Source of the DNA: JAHRAW01 sp965262585
Lineage (GTDB): Bacteria; Pseudomonadota; Gammaproteobacteria; Arenicellales; Poriferihabitantaceae
Reading direction: 5' to 3'
DNA length: 64,000 nt
Assembly (NCBI GenBank): GCA_965262585.1
Contig: OZ253546.1
Coordinates: 248,001-312,000 of the forward strand
Part shown: positions 50,845 through 60,305 of the stretch, piece by piece
How positions within the stretch are numbered: the first letter of the stretch is position 1
How the letters are laid out: each line of letters begins with the position of its first letter
Translations under genes and position numbers: made by a program
Notes under the pieces: model-generated
The model's input: only the letters and a program-made list of their open reading frames with translations
Told to the model about the DNA's origin: nothing
The model's database searches: none

Positions 50845-52452
50845 CTACATCCGAAATACGCCGAATTGGGTCGGCTCGATGGGCGCATTAAGCGCGGCGG
50901 ATATTCCCAATGCCAGTACCTTGCGGGTATCGATTGGGTCGATGATGCCGTCGTCCCACAACCGCGCGCTGGCGTAATACGGATTGCCTTGACGTTCGTA
51001 TTGTTCGCGGATCGTTTGATTGAATTTTTGTTTTTCCGCTTCGTCCCATAGTTCCCCGGATGCCGCCAGGGAATCCGACTTGACGCGGGTTAATACGCTC
51101 GCCGCTTGCTCGCCTCCCATTACCGAAACCCGCGCGTTTGGCCACATCCATAAAAATCGTCCACCGTAAGCGCGACCACACATGGCGTAATTGCCCGCGC
51201 CAAAACTGCCGCCGACCACCACCGTGAACTTTGGAACTTTCGCGCACGCCACCGCGTTCACCATTTTAGCGCCGTCTTTGGCAATACCGCCGGCCTCGGC
51301 TTTTTTTCCGACCATAAAGCCGGTGATGTTTTGCAAAAATATCAACGGCACGCCACGCTGTGCGCATAACTCGATAAAGTGCGCGCCCTTGAGCGCCGAC
51401 TCCGAAAACAGGATGCCGTTGTTGGCGACGATGCCGACCGGATACCCGTGCAGGTGCGCGAATCCGCATACCAGAGTCGCGCCGTATAATTGCTTGAATT
51501 GATCGAATTCGCTGCCATCCGTCAGGCGGGCGATCAGTTGGCAAATGTCGAACGGCTTGCGCGAATCCTGCGGCACTATGCCGCGAAGTTGTTCGGCGGG
51601 ATAAAGCGGTTCGACCGGCGGCTTCAATTTCAATTCGACTTTTTTATTGCGGTTGAGGTTGGCGACGATGCGGCGCGCCAATCCCAAGGCGTCGGCGTCG
51701 TTTTCGGCGTAGTGGTCGACGACGCCCGAAGTGCGCGCGTGCAAATCAGCACCACCCAACTCCTCGGCGCTGACCTGTTCGCCGGTGGCGGCGGCCACCA
51801 ACGGCGGGCCACCGAGAAAAATCGTGCCTTGTTTCTTGACGATGATGCTCTCGTCCGACATCGCCGGCACATACGCACCGCCGGCGGTGCACGAACCCAT
51901 CACCACCGCAATCTGCGCGATGCCGGCGGCGGACAAATTGGCTTGATTATAAAAAATCCGCCCAAAGTGATCGCGGTCAGGAAACACCTCATCTTGGCAC
52001 GGCAAATAGGCGCCGCCGGAGTCGACCAAATAGATACACGGTAGGTGGTTTTGCGCGGCGATTTCTTGAGCGCGCAAATGTTTTTTGACCGTCAACGGAT
52101 AGTATGCGCCGCCCTTGACGGTGGCATCATTGGCGATGATCACGCATTCCTGCCCGGCGACCACTCCAATGCCGCAAATCAACCCGGCGGCAGGCACCTC
52201 GCTTTCATACACTTGATACGCCGCCAACTGCGACAACTCCAAAAACGGCGTCGCCGGATCAAGCAAACGACGAACCCGCTCCCGAGGAAGAAGTTTGCCA
52301 CGAGCAAGATGTTTCTCCCGCGCCCGTTCACCCCCACCCAGCGCAATACCCGCAACCCGCTCACGCAACTCGTCACACAGCCGCTCCATCCATTGACGAT
52401 TGGCAATGAAAGATTCGTCTTTCGGATTAACGTTGTTTTCTATGACGGACAT
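50845..52452 (-). CDS. mccB: Methylcrotonyl-CoA carboxylase, carboxyltransferase beta subunit
   Basis: A 535-residue crotonase-like carboxyltransferase. Blocks: ARGKLLPRERVRRLLDP, IANDATVKGGAYYPLTVKKH, YLVDSGGAYLPCQDEVFPDR, GSCTAGGAYVPAMSDESII and GGEQAASVLTRVK. The GAYYPLTVKKHLRAQEIA segment is characteristic of methylcrotonyl- or geranyl-CoA rather than propionyl-CoA carboxylases. It is followed by mccA after 33 bp. A HEPN gene lies directly upstream where other leucine operons would continue uninterrupted. Confidence 0.95.
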   Translation of the reverse strand: MSVIENNVNPKDESFIANRQWMERLCDELRERVAGIALGGGERAREKHLARGKLLPRERVRRLLDPATPFLELSQLAAYQVYESEVPAAGLICGIGVVAGQECVIIANDATVKGGAYYPLTVKKHLRAQEIAAQNHLPCIYLVDSGGAYLPCQDEVFPDRDHFGRIFYNQANLSAAGIAQIAVVMGSCTAGGAYVPAMSDESIIVKKQGTIFLGGPPLVAAATGEQVSAEELGGADLHARTSGVVDHYAENDADALGLARRIVANLNRNKKVELKLKPPVEPLYPAEQLRGIVPQDSRKPFDICQLIARLTDGSEFDQFKQLYGATLVCGFAHLHGYPVGIVANNGILFSESALKGAHFIELCAQRGVPLIFLQNITGFMVGKKAEAGGIAKDGAKMVNAVACAKVPKFTVVVGGSFGAGNYAMCGRAYGGRFLWMWPNARVSVMGGEQAASVLTRVKSDSLAASGELWDEAEKQKFNQTIREQYERQGNPYYASARLWDDGIIDPIDTRKVLALGISAALNAPIEPTQFGVFRM

Positions 52453-52539
52453 ATTTGGTTTTTAATTCGACGGAACAACAAGGTTAAATTGACAGAGCGA
52501 TAACGCAGTAATCCAACAGTTTTGCGGCATGCCTAAGCA

Positions 52540-53331
52540 CTACTCTCGGATGTCGTGCCGAACGGGGAAAGGAATTTCCCCCCACCCCTTCGCATTTTCG
52601 TTTTCGGGATAATCCATCATGATACTTACAAAGACGGGAACCAGAATTTCAAGAATTTCGATGCCGTTTTCAACTTGGCTATTATTAATCGGATCTAAAT
52701 TGAAATCACCATGCCGGGTAGCACCGCCATGCATAAGTTGATTGCGCAGTACATACAGGCGGTCAAAAACTATTTCCAATATGTAGGATATTTTGTGTGG
52801 TTCGATTTGTTTATCGGTTGCCACCAATTTCAGTGCTATCTGCTGGCGTTCCTCTTCAAACCTTTTGCACTCTTGCGATTTTTTCCATTGTTTCAGATCA
52901 AACTTTTTATTTTTGAGATTCTTAATATACATCCAAAATCCTGCAAAAACATAGCGATTGTCGGTTAGGTACTGAATTGCTTTGTTGAATTTAGAAATCT
53001 TAAAAGAATCGCCTATTTGTTCAGGGTCAAGGCGCGATAAACTTGATAGGTATTTGCCAAAAGTGTCCCTCTCATAAGGTCGTTTACTGTCGACGCACCG
53101 GTCATTAGCATAGGCAGAATTAAACGCTATCCACAGCAAGATAAATTTAACATCCGGGCTCTTTTCTAATTCCGCCCTACCAAATCCGCTTATGGCTCGA
53201 CGAATACGACGTTTCACTGGGTCATACTCATCACGGCCACCAAGTAGATTCTCAAATTGATCTTTCAGATCAGCGTATGTAGGGACTTTTTTCTTCATAT
53301 AACTTTTTCTATGGTAGGTCTTTATGGACAT
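52540..53331 (-). CDS. Stand-alone HEPN-like protein of unknown role, AT-rich
   Basis: A 263-residue basic protein; ATGs ending at 53331 and 53298 are both possible, without a clear ribosome site. I do not know the family by name. The segment IFDRLYVLRNQLMHGG-like end (VLRNQLMHGG, 194-203) contains Arg196-x4-His201, the RNase motif of HEPN domains. ILLWIAFNSAYANDR (65-78) resembles the first helix of Apea-like HEPN proteins. It is clearly more AT-rich than its neighbours and sits between thiolase and mccB within the leucine operon. That suggests later acquisition. No antitoxin-like partner is visible. Confidence 0.65.
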   Translation of the reverse strand: MSIKTYHRKSYMKKKVPTYADLKDQFENLLGGRDEYDPVKRRIRRAISGFGRAELEKSPDVKFILLWIAFNSAYANDRCVDSKRPYERDTFGKYLSSLSRLDPEQIGDSFKISKFNKAIQYLTDNRYVFAGFWMYIKNLKNKKFDLKQWKKSQECKRFEEERQQIALKLVATDKQIEPHKISYILEIVFDRLYVLRNQLMHGGATRHGDFNLDPINNSQVENGIEILEILVPVFVSIMMDYPENENAKGWGEIPFPVRHDIRE

Positions 53332-53402
53332 AATCGAATTACGCTATCGCTAATTCGCTCAACTGGCTGTCGCTTCGCCAACCTACTCTACACTGTTCTT
53401 AA

Positions 53403-54602
53403 TCAAATCACCTCAACCGCCATCGCAACCGCCTCGCCGCCGCCGATACAAAGCGATGCCAATCCTCGTTTGCCGTTGTTACGTTTCAACGCCGACAATA
53501 AGGTTGCCACAAGCCGTGCGCCGGAGGCGCCGACTGGGTGACCGAGGGCGCAGGCGCCGCCGTGGATGTTTACTTTTTCGTGGGGCAGGTTGAATTCTTT
53601 CATCGCCGCCATCGTGACCACCGCGAAGGCTTCGTTGATTTCATACAGATCCACATCATCGGTATTCCAGCCGATGCGTTCCAGCAGGCCGCCGATTGCG
53701 CCGATCGGTGCGGTGGTGAACCACGCCGGGTCCTGGGCGTGGGAACTATGGCCGACTATGCGCGCCAGCGGCGTGCAACCACGGCGTTCGGCTTCGGACA
53801 ACGGCATCAGCACCAGTGCGGCGCCGCCATCGGAGATCGAACTCGAGTTGGCCGGGGTTACCGTGCCGTCCTTGCGGAAGGCGGGTTTCAGGTGCGGGAC
53901 TTTGGCCGGGTCGGCAAGGCCGGGTTGTTCGTCTTCGACCACGGTGTGTTCAACGCCGCGCCGGTCTTTGAAAACCACCGGTGCGATTTCTTCCGCGAAC
54001 CAGCCTTCGGCGATGGCGCGGTTGGCGCGGGCTAGAGATTCGAGCGCGAAAGCGTCCTGATGTTCGCGGCTGAAGTGATATTTACCGGCGCAGTCTTCGG
54101 CGAAATCTCCCATCAGGCGGCCGTCATAATGAATGTCTTCCAAGCCGTCGAGAAACATATGATCGCTGAGTCGTGCGTGGCCGAGGCGCAGGCCGCCCCG
54201 TGCACCGGTGAGTAAATACGGCGCGTTGCTCATGCTCTCCATGCCGCCGGCCACCATCACCGTAGCGGAACCGGCGCGGATCGCATCGTGTGCATACATC
54301 GCCGCTTTCAATCCCGACCCGCACATCTTGTTGATTGTGGTGGTGCCTGCGGATACCGGCACCCCGCCACCCATCGCCGCTTGACGCGCCGGGGCATTGC
54401 CGAGTCCGGCGGGCAGCACGCAGCCCATCACTACTTCATCGACATCCTCGCCTTTGAGCGCGCACCGTTTAAGCGCATCGGCGATGGCCACCGCGCCGAG
54501 TTGCGTGGCACTGCGCGGCTGCAATGCACCGAGGAAGCCGCCAATCGGTGTGCGGGCGGCGGCGACGATGACCACCGGGTCTTTGGGTTGGTTGTTCGAC
54601 AT
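53403..54602 (-). CDS. Acetyl-CoA acetyltransferase (thiolase)
   Basis: A 399-residue type II thiolase. The nucleophile is Cys94 in NKMCGSGLKAAM, the general-base region is GGACALGHPVGASGAR, and the second Cys is in ASLCIGGGEAVAM. It can split acetoacetyl-CoA, using the acetoacetate arm of leucine degradation, or condense acetyl-CoA for storage polymer. The leucine setting favours degradation. A CoA-transferase or acetoacetyl-CoA synthetase needed to feed it is not in this operon. Confidence 0.93.
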   Translation of the reverse strand: MSNNQPKDPVVIVAAARTPIGGFLGALQPRSATQLGAVAIADALKRCALKGEDVDEVVMGCVLPAGLGNAPARQAAMGGGVPVSAGTTTINKMCGSGLKAAMYAHDAIRAGSATVMVAGGMESMSNAPYLLTGARGGLRLGHARLSDHMFLDGLEDIHYDGRLMGDFAEDCAGKYHFSREHQDAFALESLARANRAIAEGWFAEEIAPVVFKDRRGVEHTVVEDEQPGLADPAKVPHLKPAFRKDGTVTPANSSSISDGGAALVLMPLSEAERRGCTPLARIVGHSSHAQDPAWFTTAPIGAIGGLLERIGWNTDDVDLYEINEAFAVVTMAAMKEFNLPHEKVNIHGGACALGHPVGASGARLVATLLSALKRNNGKRGLASLCIGGGEAVAMAVEVI

Positions 54603-54677
54603 GGAAAGTGCCTCGTGAATAAATAATGTCTATAGTGATGGCCGCCGGAGTTTTGCGTGGCTTGTGCATGCAAAGCG

Positions 54678-55841
54678 TTATGCGGTTTCGTTAAAAATTT
54701 CCCGGCCAATCAGCATTCGGCGAATTTCCGAAGTGCCGGCGCCGATTTCGTACAACTTGGCGTCGCGCAACAGGCGACCGGCGGGAAAATCGTTGGTGTA
54801 GCCGTTGCCGCCAAGAATCTGAATGGTGTCCAGTGCCATGGCGGTCGCTTTCTCGGCGCTGTATAAAATTGCACCGGCGGCATCTTTGCGCACGGCGCGT
54901 TGATTGTCGCCGCCCGTGTCGCCAATAGTATCGCAGACTCGCCCCACCGCATAGACATAGGCGCAGCAGGCGTTCAGGGTTGTATACAGGTCTGCCACCT
55001 TGCCCTGAATCAACTGAAATTCACCGATGGCGCGGCCAAATTGTTCGCGTTCGTGCAGGTAGGGAATCACCGTATCCATGCATGCGCGCATGATGCCGAG
55101 CGGGCCACCAGCGAGCACCGCGCGTTCATAATCGAGGCCGCTCATGAGTACTTCGACGCCGTGGTTGACCTCGCCGAGGATGTTTTCTTCGGGCACTTCG
55201 ACATCCTTGAAAATCAACTCCGAAGTATTGGAGCCGCGCATACCGAGTTTGTCCAGTTTGCGCCCGCGCCCGACTCCGCTTTCCACGACAAACGCAGTGA
55301 TGCCGCGGGACCCCGCATCGGGATCGGTTTTAGCATAAACCACCATAACATCCGCATCCGGCCCGTTGGTAATCCACATCTTGCTGCCGTTCAGCAGATA
55401 ACCGCCATCGGACTTTTGCGCGCGCAGGCGCATGCTGACCACGTCGGAACCGGAGCCGGATTCGGACATCGCCAATGCGCCGATGTGTTCGCCGCTGACC
55501 AACGCCGGCAGGTATTTTCGTTTCTGCGCTTCGTTTCCGTTTCGACAAATCTGGTTGACGCACAGATTGGAGTGGGCGCCGTAACTGAGGCCCACCGATG
55601 CCGAAGCGCGGCTGATTTCTTCCATGGCGATGATGTGCGCCAGATAACCCATGTCGGCGCCGCCATAGTCCATAGGTACGGTAATTCCCAGCACCCCCAA
55701 CTGCCCCAGTTTCGGCCACAACTGATTGGGAAACTCGTTGCTCCGATCAATTTCGGCGGCAAGCGGCGCAATCTCAGAGTCCGCAAACGTTTTCACCGTA
55801 TCCCGAAGCAACTCGACGGTCTCGTCAAAAGCAAAATTCAT
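54678..55841 (-). CDS. ivd: Isovaleryl-CoA dehydrogenase
   Basis: Starting at the ATG ending at 55841 (MNFAFDETVELLRDTV) gives 387 residues, the usual length. It oxidises isovaleryl-CoA to 3-methylcrotonyl-CoA with FAD, passing electrons to ETF. The catalytic Glu is in MSGLDYERAVLAGGP, the position special to isovaleryl-CoA dehydrogenases. Others: VGLSYGAHSNLCVNQI, MSESGSGSDVVSMR, WITNGPDADVMVVYAKT and LGGNGYTNDFPAGRLLRDAK. It follows the GntR regulator gene by about 100 bp on the same strand. Confidence 0.95.
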   Translation of the reverse strand: MNFAFDETVELLRDTVKTFADSEIAPLAAEIDRSNEFPNQLWPKLGQLGVLGITVPMDYGGADMGYLAHIIAMEEISRASASVGLSYGAHSNLCVNQICRNGNEAQKRKYLPALVSGEHIGALAMSESGSGSDVVSMRLRAQKSDGGYLLNGSKMWITNGPDADVMVVYAKTDPDAGSRGITAFVVESGVGRGRKLDKLGMRGSNTSELIFKDVEVPEENILGEVNHGVEVLMSGLDYERAVLAGGPLGIMRACMDTVIPYLHEREQFGRAIGEFQLIQGKVADLYTTLNACCAYVYAVGRVCDTIGDTGGDNQRAVRKDAAGAILYSAEKATAMALDTIQILGGNGYTNDFPAGRLLRDAKLYEIGAGTSEIRRMLIGREIFNETA

Positions 55842-55939
55842 GGTACACGCCCGTTTGAACCCGGAAACAAAAAAGGAGTGAAACGACAAACGCAACCTTA
55901 CCTTCCGTTCAAGTAAACGTCAACATTCCCTGTTTATCA

Positions 55940-56665
55940 TTATCCCCCCAACAAATCTTTTTTTGCTTGATTCAAGTGCGCGGTCATCGCTCGCACTGCG
56001 CCCGCCATGTCTCGGCGCAAGATCAGGCGCAGGAGTTCGGTGTGTTGTTGGTTGTAGATGGTTATTTTTTGCGCAGAAAGAATGTTGTTTTTTCGTTCGC
56101 TCCATTGACTGTGGGCGCGGATGTCATTGATGCGTTGGTACATCCAGACGAGCAGCGGATTTTGCGAGCAATGTGCCAGCGTCAGGTGAAAGGCTTCGTC
56201 GGCGGTGGAAAACGCATTCGGGTCGGTGTTGCTCGACACCACATGTTCCAGCGCTTTTTTAAGTTTTATCAGATCGCGATGATTGGCGTTGGTCACCACC
56301 AACTTGACCACATGCGGTTCGATGGCCAAGCGGGTTTCAATCAAATCCAGCGGGCTGGTCCCTTCGGCGATGTCTTCTTGATCGAACTGGTTGTTGTAAG
56401 TAACGAAGGTTCCGCTACCAAACTTTCGCCGCACCAGTTTGGCTTGCTCCAACCGCATCAAGGCGGCGCGAACGGTTCCGCGGGCGGCGGAAAACTGGGT
56501 TGCCAGATAACGCTCTGACGGCAGGCGTTCGTTAAAATGATAATCGCCGTTGACGATGGCTGCGCGCAGGCGGCTAAAAACGCCCGAAGAACCGCGTGGG
56601 GTCGGCGGCGGCTGGTGGTTGGCGGGAGGCTCCATATACTTTGCAGTGGCGGGCAGTTGGTTCAT
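55940..56665 (-). CDS. GntR-family (FCD) transcriptional regulator
   Basis: A 241-residue regulator (a start ten codons later is possible). The N-terminal winged helix has YHFNERLPSERYLATQFSAA and RGTVRAALMRLEQAKLVRR. The C-terminal FadR-like FCD domain has LIETRLAIEPHVVKLV and DEAFHLTLAHCSQNPLL, carrying the Asp and His metal-ligand positions. It lies first on the minus strand before ivd and diverges from the GMAS-type gene, so it could control either the leucine operon or the methylamine operon. The ligand is unknown. Confidence 0.88.
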   Translation of the reverse strand: MNQLPATAKYMEPPANHQPPPTPRGSSGVFSRLRAAIVNGDYHFNERLPSERYLATQFSAARGTVRAALMRLEQAKLVRRKFGSGTFVTYNNQFDQEDIAEGTSPLDLIETRLAIEPHVVKLVVTNANHRDLIKLKKALEHVVSSNTDPNAFSTADEAFHLTLAHCSQNPLLVWMYQRINDIRAHSQWSERKNNILSAQKITIYNQQHTELLRLILRRDMAGAVRAMTAHLNQAKKDLLGG

Positions 56666-56848
56666 GTGTGGTCCAATAAGGTATTATATTCCCATAGGAT
56701 GAACTATTGCAAACCAGCGACTAATGGTGCTTTAATAGATAATTCTAGGATGGTTTCGCCAGAACTGCCGAATTACACGGGCAATACCAATATCGCACCA
56801 AAGCCCACGGCGAGCCCTTCTTAACCCCCTTTATCGGAGGACTGCAAG
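56666..56848. promoter_or_regulatory. Divergent control region between gntR and the GMAS-type gene
   Basis: A 183-bp AT-rich gap. On the plus strand TTGCAA (56707-56712) is followed 19 bp later by TTAATA (56732-56737), a weak promoter candidate. GGAGG (56836-56840) lies eight bases before the ATG at 56849. On the minus strand TATAATACC-like sequence (near 56677-56690) could serve gntR. I see no confident operator. Confidence 0.35.
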
Positions 56849-58408
56849 ATGGCCAAACAAAAGAGTGCTAATAAACGTACTGCGCGCAAAACTGCACCAA
56901 ACACCACTACAAAACGCAGCACTTCCCGTGCGCAAACCTCGACCGACCTTGAACGCCATGTCAACGCACCCGGACGTGCGGCGTTAGTCAAACAAGTCAG
57001 GGAAAAAATCGATCAACTCGGCGTCACTTATATCTATTTTCAATTCGTCTCGATCACCGGCCGCATCGTCGGCAAGGGCATTCCGGCGGATCACTGGGAA
57101 CGCGTATCCGAAAAAGGTTTTCAGTTGGTCTACGGCTCCACCGCCAACCTGTTCATCGACCGCCACGGCGATTACATCGGCTACGGCCCGGAAGCGTCCG
57201 AATTGGTGGGCATCGCCGACCCGGAGACATTCGTGCAACTGCCGTGGGACAAACGAATCGCGCGCGTGTTCTGCACCTGCTTTCGCAATCGTGAAGAACG
57301 GGTCAATCCCGGCGGCCACCTGACCTCGGATTGTCGCGGCAATCTGCGTCTGGTCCACGATGCGTTCAGCAAAAAACACAAAATGCATCTGCGCATGGGC
57401 ACCGAGCCGGAAATGATGTGGTTAAAACTCGACGAGAATCGCGAACTCAAAGGCGGCGTGACCAAACCCAACTGTTATCACATCGACCAATTCGAAGAAT
57501 TGCGTCCGGCGTTTATGCAAGTGATCGAATACGCGCAGGCCATGGGCTTCGACATGATCCAAGGCGATCACGAAGACGCACCCGGCCAACTCGAGTTGAA
57601 CTGGATGTTCGACTCGGTTATGCGAAATTCCGACCGACTGACTACCTATCGTCAAATCTGCGCGCAAGTTGCCAGAGAAAAGGGCTTGCACGCATGCTTT
57701 ATGTCAAAGCCATTTATGAATGTATCGGCTTCCGGATGCCACCATAACATGTCATTGTGGTCGGGCGGCAAGGACACGGTCAACAACCTCAGCCACAAAA
57801 ACCTGCCCGGCATGGAAGACGTGTTTTCTTATCTGCAAGGCGGCAACAACCACTTCATGCCGGACCCGAAGATCAATAAAGTAAAACCGGGGCCGGTCGG
57901 GCTGAACTCGATCGGTGGCGTGATCGAACACCTCAAAGCACTGACTTCCATCGGCTCATCAACGGTCAATTCCTACCGCAGATTGTGGGATACCGGTTTT
58001 TGGGCGCCGGTGTTCGCCGATTGGGGTTTTCAGAATCGCACTTGCGCGTTGCGCGTGTCGGCGCCGGGAAGATTCGAATACCGCTCGGTGGATTCGATGG
58101 TCAACCCGTATCTGATGGGCGCCGGTTTGCTGATGGCTTTTGACGATGGCATATCCCGCAACCTCGACCCGGGCGAACCGGAAGAACGCAACATTTATGA
58201 CGCCATGGAAGCCGGTAAACAAGTGACCAAACTGCCGATGAACCTCGGCGAAGCACTGGCGGAATTAGAAAAAGACGATGTGATTCGCGCCGCCATGCCG
58301 GGCGATATGTACCGCGTGTACCATCATTACAAAAACGACGAGTGGGAAAAATTCAATCACACCGTCACCAACTGGGACCTCGATCAATACCTCGATTGCC
58401 TGCCCTGA
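56849..58408 (+). CDS. gmaS: Gamma-glutamylmethylamide synthetase / GSIII-type glutamine synthetase
   Basis: A 519-residue glutamine-synthetase-fold ligase. A basic, probably disordered N-terminal tail of about 35 residues (KRTARKTAPNTTTKRST) precedes the fold. Active-site blocks: RMGTEPEMMWLK (Glu ligands), QGDHEDAPGQLELNW, SASGCHHNMSLW and TCALRVSAPGRFEYRSVDSM. Followed by the three N-methylglutamate synthase genes, it most likely joins glutamate and methylamine at the cost of ATP. The GlnT/GSIII alternative, using ammonia, cannot be excluded from sequence alone. The gene diverges from a GntR regulator. Confidence 0.83.
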   Translation: MAKQKSANKRTARKTAPNTTTKRSTSRAQTSTDLERHVNAPGRAALVKQVREKIDQLGVTYIYFQFVSITGRIVGKGIPADHWERVSEKGFQLVYGSTANLFIDRHGDYIGYGPEASELVGIADPETFVQLPWDKRIARVFCTCFRNREERVNPGGHLTSDCRGNLRLVHDAFSKKHKMHLRMGTEPEMMWLKLDENRELKGGVTKPNCYHIDQFEELRPAFMQVIEYAQAMGFDMIQGDHEDAPGQLELNWMFDSVMRNSDRLTTYRQICAQVAREKGLHACFMSKPFMNVSASGCHHNMSLWSGGKDTVNNLSHKNLPGMEDVFSYLQGGNNHFMPDPKINKVKPGPVGLNSIGGVIEHLKALTSIGSSTVNSYRRLWDTGFWAPVFADWGFQNRTCALRVSAPGRFEYRSVDSMVNPYLMGAGLLMAFDDGISRNLDPGEPEERNIYDAMEAGKQVTKLPMNLGEALAELEKDDVIRAAMPGDMYRVYHHYKNDEWEKFNHTVTNWDLDQYLDCLP

Positions 58409-58451
58409 CGCTGCAACCGCTCCCACGCTAACCTATCAAGAGGAAAACATT

Positions 58452-59387
58452 ATGTGCGGTATCGCCGGGCTTATTCATCGCGGCACAACTTCGGACATCG
58501 GAACCGAGATGACCGCGATGTTGCAATCGCTCAAACATCGTGGCCCCGATTCGACCGGGTTCGCATTATATGGCAACCCCGAAGACAATCAGCACATAAT
58601 GCGCTTCAAGGTCGCCGAGCAGGAAGACATGAACAAGGGCTTCGAGATTCACGACCGCGTGGTCGAGCGTCGGGAGATCGTTGACCGACGTCTCGAAAAA
58701 CTCGGCGCGAAGATAATCGCCAAAGATCAGGCGACCGAATATGCGCATCGCTATACCTTCACCTATGACGGCGACCTGCGACACTTGGCGGAAGCCATCG
58801 AAGATGTGGACAACACGGAAATTCTATCCATCGGCCACGCGCTCGAGTTGATCAAAGACCTCGGCGACGCCGCCACGGTTGCCGCACAATACGAATTGCC
58901 GGGCTTCGTCGGCACCCACGCCATCGGCCACACCCGCATGGCGACCGAGTCGGATGTCGATATCCGTTCGGCGCATCCGTATTGGGCGTATCCGTTCAAC
59001 GATGTGTCGGTGGTGCACAACGGCCAACTGACCAATTACTGGACTTTTCGCCGCGAAATGGAACGCCATAACCATCGCTTCGTGTCGAACTGCGATTCGG
59101 AACTAATCGCGGTTTATATCGCCAACCGCATCGACCGTGGCGACGATCTGGAGGCGGCGATGCTACGTTCGGTGGATGAATTGGACGGCGTGTTCACCTA
59201 TCTGGTGGCAACTTCAGACCAACTCGGCATGGCCAAGGATGTGATGGCGGCCAAACCGATGGTGTTATACGAAAGCGATGAATTCATCGGCCTCGCCTCC
59301 GAGGAAGTGGCAATCCGCAGCATCTTCCCGAATGAAATTGAAACATGGGATCCATATGAAGGCGAGGTAAAAGTATGGCGCGCATAG
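58452..59387 (+). CDS. mgsA: N-methylglutamate synthase subunit A (class II glutamine amidotransferase)
   Basis: A 311-residue Ntn hydrolase beginning MCGIAGLIHRG; Cys2 becomes the N-terminal nucleophile after Met removal. SLKHRGPDSTGFALYG, IGHTRMATESDVDIRSAHPY and VSVVHNGQLTNYW are the glutaminase-domain motifs. It corresponds to the amidotransferase domain of glutamate synthase, split off as MgsA/GlxB. It hydrolyses glutamine or gamma-glutamylmethylamide. AGAGG precedes the ATG. The 3' end overlaps mgsB by 13 bases. Confidence 0.88.
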   Translation: MCGIAGLIHRGTTSDIGTEMTAMLQSLKHRGPDSTGFALYGNPEDNQHIMRFKVAEQEDMNKGFEIHDRVVERREIVDRRLEKLGAKIIAKDQATEYAHRYTFTYDGDLRHLAEAIEDVDNTEILSIGHALELIKDLGDAATVAAQYELPGFVGTHAIGHTRMATESDVDIRSAHPYWAYPFNDVSVVHNGQLTNYWTFRREMERHNHRFVSNCDSELIAVYIANRIDRGDDLEAAMLRSVDELDGVFTYLVATSDQLGMAKDVMAAKPMVLYESDEFIGLASEEVAIRSIFPNEIETWDPYEGEVKVWRA

Positions 59388-60244
59388 AAACCAAATCCGA
59401 AGTTGATTCCAAAGGCGGGCATAAATCCCACGACATGGGGTTGCACGCCGAGCAGTTAAGCGGTCGCGCACAGCAGGTTTTTTTCAACGCCGCCGAGGAA
59501 GAAAACTTCACCTATCCGTGGTCGTTCACGGTGGATTTTGACGAGAAGGCCGAATTTGATGCGGTGGATATGGAGACCAACGCAATCAACCTCAAAATCC
59601 GCGAATTGATGCAACACGGAGTCGGCACGATCACGGTCAAAAATCCGCGCGCGCGCCACGGCGTCGGCGTGGGGATTCTCAATCGCCTCAACCTCAACTT
59701 TCAAGGTAGCCTCGGCTACTTCGGTTGCGGCTTGTCAGACGGCCCGAACATTCGCATCAGTGGCCGAGTCGGTTGGTCGTGCGCCGAAAACATGATGGCC
59801 GGTGTAATCGTGATTGACAAAAACGCCGGCTCAACTTTCGGCGCGGCGATACGCGGCGGCGATCTGGTATGCCGTGGCAACGTCGGCTCGCGCACCGGCA
59901 TCGACCAAAAAGGCGGCACCATCCTGGTCGGCGGAAAAACCGGCGCGTTTTCCGGTTTCATGATGCAACGAGGCCGCATGATAATCTGCGGCGACGCCGG
60001 CAAAAACCTCGGCGACTCGATGTACGACGGTTGCATCTACGTCGGCGGCGAAGTCGCAAGCCTCGGCGTCGATTGCGTCCCGGCGGAGATGAGTGAAACC
60101 GAAGTGAAATGGCTCACCGAAAAATTGTCGATGTATGACTTTGCTCCGGCGTGTGGCGTGGAAAATATGAAAAAATTCACTTCAGGGAAACAGTTGTGGA
60201 ATTATGATAATTTGGAACCGAGTGAGAAGAAGTTGGTTTTGTAA
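59375..60244 (+). CDS. mgsB: N-methylglutamate synthase subunit B (GXGXG domain)
   Basis: A 289-residue right-handed beta-helix protein equivalent to the C-terminal GltB domain. The repeated glycines are visible in VKNPRARHGVGVGIL, then GSLGYFGCGLSDGPNIRISG, RGNVGSRTGIDQKGG and DAGKNLGDSMYDG. It has no known independent catalysis and holds the complex together. The start lies inside the mgsA end, preceded by GAGG. After it the operon is interrupted by a small ORF and a repeat before mgsC. Confidence 0.88.
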   Translation: MARIETKSEVDSKGGHKSHDMGLHAEQLSGRAQQVFFNAAEEENFTYPWSFTVDFDEKAEFDAVDMETNAINLKIRELMQHGVGTITVKNPRARHGVGVGILNRLNLNFQGSLGYFGCGLSDGPNIRISGRVGWSCAENMMAGVIVIDKNAGSTFGAAIRGGDLVCRGNVGSRTGIDQKGGTILVGGKTGAFSGFMMQRGRMIICGDAGKNLGDSMYDGCIYVGGEVASLGVDCVPAEMSETEVKWLTEKLSMYDFAPACGVENMKKFTSGKQLWNYDNLEPSEKKLVL

Positions 60245-60305
60245 GTTAACTACTTGTAGATGCCCTTTCCCCTTTCCTTTATCAAACCATTGAGGTGAGT
60301 TACTC

